Source: Chromera velia
Lineage: Eukaryota > Sar > Chromeraceae
Assembly (NCBI GenBank): GCA_018398765.1
Contig: JAHBMJ010001736.1
Coordinates: forward strand, 1 to 26,715
Direction: 5' to 3'
DNA: 26,715 nt
Shown: piece by piece, positions 21,780-26,715 of the stretch
Position numbering within the stretch: the first letter of the stretch is position 1
Layout: each line of letters opens with the position of its first letter
Program-made: the position numbers and the translations under genes
The notes under the pieces: generated by a model
The model's input: the letters and a program-made list of their open reading frames with translations, nothing else
The model's database searches: none
What the model was told of the DNA's origin: nothing

Positions 21780-21910
21780 TTCAGGCAGATCATGCATGGC
21801 ATGCATATGGCATGCAGATCTTGGATGCATGATCTTGGCATGCATGCATCCGGCCACAAAATTTAAAGTCAATGCTTGCATTGAATGCGCTCGCCGCTCG
21901 ATCGCGCGCG
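21780..21910. promoter_or_regulatory. TGCATGC cluster in the divergent spacer 21518-22175
   Basis: TGCATG-type words are packed here: CATGCATGG, GCATGCATATGG, GGATGCATGATC and GGCATGCATGCATCC (to about 21850). A GC-rich stretch with CGCCGCTCGATCGCGCGCG follows (about 21890). It lies between two divergent gene starts and matches the arrangement at 3400-3610. Confidence 0.45.
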
Positions 21911-22175
21911 TGCCCCGCTGAGACGGCGACCAGAAAGAGACACTTAATTAATTCTGACACCAGTCTTCAAACTTCGAGCTAGACTCGATCTTCTTCGATC
22001 CACGACTCTGCCAGTCACAGAGTGTATAGTACATATCGATGGTGAGACGCAAAGTCATGTGTGGGGGACTGCTACGCTGCGTGCGCAAGTGATTGTTTTG
22101 ACTTCAAGTGGTTTTCTGCCGCTGCTCTCTTTTTCTGTTTCCAGGCAGGAACATTCTCTTGTGCACTTGAGAGAA

Positions 22176-24899
22176 ATGGACTCTTCGGCTCCGCTCCCAT
22201 TTCCCCTCCTCAAACTTTTTGGAGAGGATGGGAAGAAAACAGGAGGCCGTTTTCTCTCGTTGGCATTGATGCGCACTCTTTCCTCCGGTCCCTCAGTGGT
22301 CTTGCAGCTCGTTTGCAAGGCGATGAGAAAGGCCTCGATTCAGACGCACGTGGGAGACGGGCAGGCTGACAGAGCCCCGCCAGAGACCAAAGTTGAGGAA
22401 GAGATTGTGCGGGGTGGGAGGAACTCGAACCTGTGCCGGTGGCTGTTTTCGTTGCCGGTGCCTCCACAACCTGAGAAGGTCCTGAGAGCCTGTGCGGCTG
22501 CAAACGATGAAGACCCGATCAATGCTCTGTCTGGCAACGAGCCCCTCTGTGTGACTGGAGCCATCCGCAGTGAAGGGAAGGTGTGGGGGGATGAAGAAAT
22601 CCGTTCCGTCTCCAATTTGTTGGCCGTGTGTGATGGTGCGATTGAGGGAGGCCACCCCGCTCTTCTTCGTGCGACTCTTGAGCGACTCGTCCCCCCTCTC
22701 TCCAGCCGCATCCGTCCGAAAGAAGTCACCCTCGAATGGGAGCCGAGAGATCGATCCGCGCCTCCCGAACCGGTTCAGCCTAGGGTTGACCCTAGGACTG
22801 GTCAAAGGATTATAAGGCCTGTGAGACGGTATTTGAACGCCGCTTTGGGTGATCGTGAGGGGAGTGGGTGTTTGAGTGATGTGCTGTGGGAGGGGTGGCT
22901 GAGACAAGCAATGAGAAACGGACAGTGGGGAGTAAGGAAGACTCTTCTTGAGATCATTGATGAAATGCAGTCAGAAAAAGAGGAGGATGGGGGGGTGTTG
23001 AGGGGATTGGCACGGGGGGAAATTTTGGAATCGTGGGACGGTGGGAAGGCCCTGTTGCCCCTTGAGGTGCTCCAGTTCCTCTCGAGCTCTGCCCAGTCTC
23101 CCAGCGTCCCTCTTGAGGACGTTCTTGCTCCCTTCTCTGTCTCTGTAGCGTATGAGGATGAGTCAGCAGACTTCGACCCTCAGGAATTCATTTCCACAGA
23201 CTCTCATCTGATTTTGTGGGTGAAGGCTCTTGGGGGGGACATCGAGGGAATTCTCTCGTCCCCCCTCCCGCTGTCCGAATCAGAGCAGATTCTGGTAGCG
23301 GGGTGGGAAGCAGCACCTGTTTTTTTGCACATCCCGCAACCTTTGTTTCAGCTCGCTGTGCTGGTGTGTGAGATGATGAGAGTGGCAGCTCTGTCTGGCC
23401 ACTCTGACACGGTTCCCCAAATTTTCGAGTGGTCGGTAAAGGGATGTTGGTTGTTGAGCGCTGAGGTGCAGGATAGTTTCGATAGATGGATGAGGCGACA
23501 CATGTTGCCACTCGTGTTCAATGCAGCTGTGCAGGCTGGGGACACGAGCCTTTTGGATTGGGTGTGTGCTGAGGGGACGCAGATTCTCTTCCCGGAGGGG
23601 TTTGAGTGGGGGGACAGGGATTATTTTGGTCTTAAAGATGCGTTTTTTGAGTGCAAAGAGAAGATGGGAGTAGTCAAATGGATTGAGGAGAAGAATGCAG
23701 AGTTCTTTAAGAGAGTCTTCCTTTCGATCGATGGACGATTTGAGTGGATACGCGATCTGGCTCAGCAGAGAGAAGAGACGAATGAAGAAGAAGTCTTAGA
23801 CTCGGAGGAAGAGTTAGAGGGCGAGGAAGAAGAGGAGGGTGTTTGGGAGAAATATACCTACTGTGACTCTTTTTGCATTGAGGCCGCTGTAGCTGATGGA
23901 GATTTGCAACTCGTGCAGTACCTCGATGAGAGATTTTTCTTTCATCTGAACAGAAAAGTTTGCAACAGCCCTGAGGGAAAAGGACTGTGCTATCTTGCAC
24001 TCGAAAGGAGGCAGTGGGACGTTTTGAGGTGGTTGCGGACCCGTGGGGGTGTCACCGACACTGACTGTTTCATTTGGAATGGAGGCACGCGTTGGTGGAG
24101 CAAGTTCGATATCTTTGGTCCCACTGCACTTGGCGATTTGTGGTGCCCTCACGCGCATGTCCCCGAGTCCCCCGACGCGCGTATGTTCCAGATTGAGTTT
24201 GCAAAGGCGCTGTACGACTCACAGAGTCAACAGGGAAGCCCACCAGAGATTCCGTCGGGGTTAGGAGATGCCATTGGTGTGCACATTCGCAGAGTGGTGG
24301 CAGTGCCCCCGTTCCCATGGAGGGGAGAAGAGCGGTATTCGTCCTTTCATCCTTTTCAATGGACGTTTTTGAACTTCTCTGTTGCTCGGTGGCTTTTTGA
24401 GAAGGGGGGGGAGGGAGTTCAGAGAAAATTTGCGGAATGGTACACATACACTTACCGTTTGAAGTCCAAACTGGTAAGGCTCGTGGTTGCCATCTTCACA
24501 GCCGGTGCTGGTCAGCGCGAACCGAGTTCCAGCGTTCTATTCCTTGAGAAGGAAAAAGGCCTCCTTGAACTTCGGAAAGTGGGAGCAGACGGGATGTTTC
24601 GACGCATTCACTCGCAGTTGGAAAGCCTTGCAGCATTTTGCGAGTGGGCAGAGGCACAGGGCGTAGACATCGTTGAGGGATTTCGAAATGCATTGCAGGA
24701 AGTCGGGATCCTGCAGAGCTCCAGGCAGCAGCCGGCAGCTGAGCCTGTCTCCAACAGCAGCAGCAGCAGTCAGTCCGAAAGTCTGAATGGAATTGAAGGG
24801 ACGGACAAGGTTGCAAATGAGTGGTCCAAAGAAGAAATTCTGGCCAAGTGGGGGAAAGGGTCAATGAGAGACTGGATGATGCGTATTTTAGACCGCTGA
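22176..24899 (+). CDS. Large intronless protein with degenerate ankyrin-like repeats
   Basis: A single open frame of 907 residues from the first in-frame ATG at 22176. The frame stays open upstream to a GTG at 22059 but has no ATG there. No known family covers the whole protein. Several segments follow the ankyrin pattern of a helix pair with A..G....L: AIEGGHPALLRATLERL (about 152), AMRNGQWGVRKTLLEI (about 243), NAAVQAGDTSLLDWVCAEG (about 447), EAAVADGDLQLVQYLDE (about 567) and LALERRQWDVLRWLRTRGG (about 606). An acidic stretch (about 531-556) and a Ser-rich segment (about 859-870) are probably disordered. Such diverged ankyrin proteins usually act in protein binding. No enzyme motif, leader or membrane segment is clear. 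The absence of introns is striking beside the 12-exon HSP70-like gene and may reflect retrocopy origin or lineage-specific expansion. Confidence 0.75.
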   Translation: MDSSAPLPFPLLKLFGEDGKKTGGRFLSLALMRTLSSGPSVVLQLVCKAMRKASIQTHVGDGQADRAPPETKVEEEIVRGGRNSNLCRWLFSLPVPPQPEKVLRACAAANDEDPINALSGNEPLCVTGAIRSEGKVWGDEEIRSVSNLLAVCDGAIEGGHPALLRATLERLVPPLSSRIRPKEVTLEWEPRDRSAPPEPVQPRVDPRTGQRIIRPVRRYLNAALGDREGSGCLSDVLWEGWLRQAMRNGQWGVRKTLLEIIDEMQSEKEEDGGVLRGLARGEILESWDGGKALLPLEVLQFLSSSAQSPSVPLEDVLAPFSVSVAYEDESADFDPQEFISTDSHLILWVKALGGDIEGILSSPLPLSESEQILVAGWEAAPVFLHIPQPLFQLAVLVCEMMRVAALSGHSDTVPQIFEWSVKGCWLLSAEVQDSFDRWMRRHMLPLVFNAAVQAGDTSLLDWVCAEGTQILFPEGFEWGDRDYFGLKDAFFECKEKMGVVKWIEEKNAEFFKRVFLSIDGRFEWIRDLAQQREETNEEEVLDSEEELEGEEEEEGVWEKYTYCDSFCIEAAVADGDLQLVQYLDERFFFHLNRKVCNSPEGKGLCYLALERRQWDVLRWLRTRGGVTDTDCFIWNGGTRWWSKFDIFGPTALGDLWCPHAHVPESPDARMFQIEFAKALYDSQSQQGSPPEIPSGLGDAIGVHIRRVVAVPPFPWRGEERYSSFHPFQWTFLNFSVARWLFEKGGEGVQRKFAEWYTYTYRLKSKLVRLVVAIFTAGAGQREPSSSVLFLEKEKGLLELRKVGADGMFRRIHSQLESLAAFCEWAEAQGVDIVEGFRNALQEVGILQSSRQQPAAEPVSNSSSSSQSESLNGIEGTDKVANEWSKEEILAKWGKGSMRDWMMRILDR

Positions 24900-26036
24900 G
24901 AACCGTTAATGGCGGTGACCGGCTGGGTGACCGGAGTGACGGTCACTGAATCATAATCGGCCTAGTAATCGGTAACTGGCTCTGAATGCAAGATCCGGAC
25001 AACACGCTATAAGCAACACGCAGGGATAATTTAGACTTCCGAATTGTAGAGAAAAACAGAGAAAAAAAAATAAGAAAAAAATGTAGACATAATAAAAAAA
25101 CCTATAGGAAAAACGTACCAGGTTGTAGTGGTAGGGCCAGGTAAGCAGAGCTAGAGTCAGTTACACTAGAACTATAGTGTTTCACAATGAGAATTTCTAG
25201 AACCTTTTGTGTCACAATGATTTGTGACACAATAATTGTGATTTTAAGAACTTTTGACCGATTTAATTTATTCATACTTATGTATGATTCACAGTATGAA
25301 AAAAATAGTTGTAGACCGTATATTTAGGTGAATCTGTTTTTAGACCTAATTCAAGTTCATCAATTCTTAGATCAATTCGAAATAAATATATCTAGTACGC
25401 ACAAGAATATCATTAGAAAAAATAAAAATCTCTTTAAACCAAGTAAGTAACTTAGAAACCGGCTTCAAAACCTTTTATGTCTAAATTTGTCTAAATAGAA
25501 AACGTTTTTCTCAACCTTTTTGACTTAAATAACTTTTAGGAAAGGGGTGAGTGATGGTCCCGCTAATCCATCAATCATAATCAATCAATGTTTTAGAACG
25601 GCCTTTAAGTCGATCAGAAACTATCATGTACAATTCAAACTAAGTATAAATCTAAGAGCATCTAAAAGTAATTGAAATATTGCCTACTAATTACTATAAA
25701 TTGATCACTGCCCGGATTCATCACCAGTGATTCACCAACTAGTTCACCAATATACTTAGACGAATGTTTAATTCAAAGAGTCAATTGTATCAAATTGTAT
25801 GACTTTGTATATTTTATTCTTATGATTGATTGAAGGCTTTATAGAATGTGATACAATGTATGAGATGCGTCCATGTTTCATTGCCGGACAGAATGCCAGC
25901 GATCATGGGTTGACTGATGTGCTCCTTTCTCTATTTTATTTTTGAGCTCCCAAAACAGATGCTTAGCCTCTTGATTACCGGGCCTTTCTCCGTCTGAAAA
26001 CAAAAAGTTCCAACAACACAGGAGCCTCTTCTTAAT
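24900..26036. other. AT-rich spacer between convergent genes
   Basis: It starts with several GGTGACCGG-like words (24914-24945) and then becomes AT-rich. No coding exon or RNA gene is recognised. The right end should hold the 3' untranslated region of the minus-strand gene ending at 26037. Confidence 0.45.
25207..25232. repeat. Perfect short inverted repeat
   Basis: TTGTGTCACA and TTGTGACACAA pair around a short loop. It lies about 300 bases after the stop of the large gene. It could be a transposon end or an RNA hairpin; nothing else supports either. Confidence 0.4.
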
Positions 26037-26120
26037 TCATTGGGCCTCCTCTCCCTTCTTCGGGCGACTTGAGTGCTTCGACATCGGCACGAACCGCTCG
26101 TAGTACTGATAGGCAAGCTC
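26037..26120 (-). CDS. Probable last exon of a minus-strand gene entering from the right
   Basis: Read on the minus strand, ELAYQYYERFVPMSK (from 26120) continues HSSRPKKGEEAQ and stops at TGA 26039-26037. An acceptor-like GTGCAG stands just before, at 26126-26121. If it is not used, the frame stays open upstream as NEFVQ. The balanced composition and aromatic/charged mix look like real protein, in contrast with the spacer around it. Upstream sequence is pyrimidine-rich on this strand, as expected before an acceptor. No family recognised, and no further exon could be picked out before the edge. Confidence 0.4.
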   Translation of the reverse strand, partial: ELAYQYYERFVPMSKHSSRPKKGEEAQ

Positions 26121-26571
26121 CTGCACGAACTCGTTTTTTGATGTCAAATTTAGGCAAATGAGGGGATGTTTATGCAGAAGATGCAGAGAGGGAGAAACCC
26201 GAGAACAGGGAAAAGAAAAGGTAGTAGAAGGAGACGAGCGGAAGGGAACGGAATCAATTCAGACATTACACCGGACAGACCAAAGAGAACTGCCTCAAAC
26301 AAACAAATACTCGGAATATACTCCCCTCACCCCCCTCCTCTTCCGCAACAGGGTAATCTTTCTGACGCAAAAGAACGAGCAGAAAAACTTTGGCAAAACA
26401 AAAGGAGGGACAAAAGGGCCGCAATAACGGGCATAAAGGAAGGCGCAAGGAAAAGGAAAAGGAAGACTGCCCCACAAGGTCATACATCGACAGGCAGAGA
26501 CAACCACAGGAAGAAACAAAAAATGGCAAGGAGACAACCTGAGTTACCAGACTGACTCAATAAATCCAGAC

Positions 26572-26580
26572 GCACGCGCG

Positions 26581-26652
<72 letters not shown>

Positions 26653-26715
26653 ACAACACACACACACACAACACACACACACACACACAACACACACACA
26701 CAACACACACACACA
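26572..26715. repeat. CG/CA microsatellite at the right edge
   Basis: A CG run changes to CA repeats with occasional AACA or CCA interruptions and reaches the window end. Contig ends in such repeats are common assembly break points. Confidence 0.95.

Noticed and set aside
22059-22175. N-terminal extension of the large intronless gene from a GTG
   Set aside because: GTG is a poor start in eukaryotic nuclear genes and the first in-frame ATG is at 22176. A donor-like ATG|GTGAG at 22039 joined to the acceptor near 22145 leads to a different frame that soon stops.

Overview
The window is nuclear DNA of a eukaryote. Genes are split by many GT-AG introns that carry microsatellites, intergenic spacers are long, AT-rich and full of small transposons, and there are no bacterial-style operons. 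Two genes and a third partial one begin with signal-peptide-like N-termini, and the gene starts lie near clusters of TGCATGC, a motif known as an ApiAP2 target in apicomplexans. A chromerid-like alveolate alga (Chromera type) fits best. That is an inference from style, not a proven identification.

Layout. 1-54 (-): probable start of a gene leaving the left edge. 901-3257 (-): a four-exon HAD phosphatase of the MDP-1 family with a signal-peptide-like leader. 3258-3877: divergent promoter region with TGCATGC copies and a TATA-like box. 3878-10216 (+): an HSP70-family protein in at least 12 exons, with a leader, a complete ATPase domain, a roughly 100-residue insertion and an acidic tail instead of a substrate-binding domain. 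10217-14130: a gene-poor spacer with three terminal-inverted-repeat elements and a short assembly gap. 14773-17180 (+): an unrecognised acidic-repeat protein, splicing partly uncertain. 17181-21127: a second spacer with a four-level nest of repeats, a related small element and microsatellites. 21128-21517 (-) and 22176-24899 (+): a divergent pair, a small multi-pass membrane protein and a large intronless protein with ankyrin-like helices. 24900-26036: AT-rich spacer. 26037-26120 (-): probable last exon of a gene entering from the right. The window ends in a CA repeat.

The genes do not form an obvious pathway. What links them is the promoter style: TGCATGC/ATGCATG clusters, usually beside GC-rich tracts, lie in all four gene-start regions. 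The best-supported new material is the transposon set: one 234-bp element occurs twice, each copy with a perfect 8-bp target-site duplication, and one copy sits inside a foldback element inside a third element.
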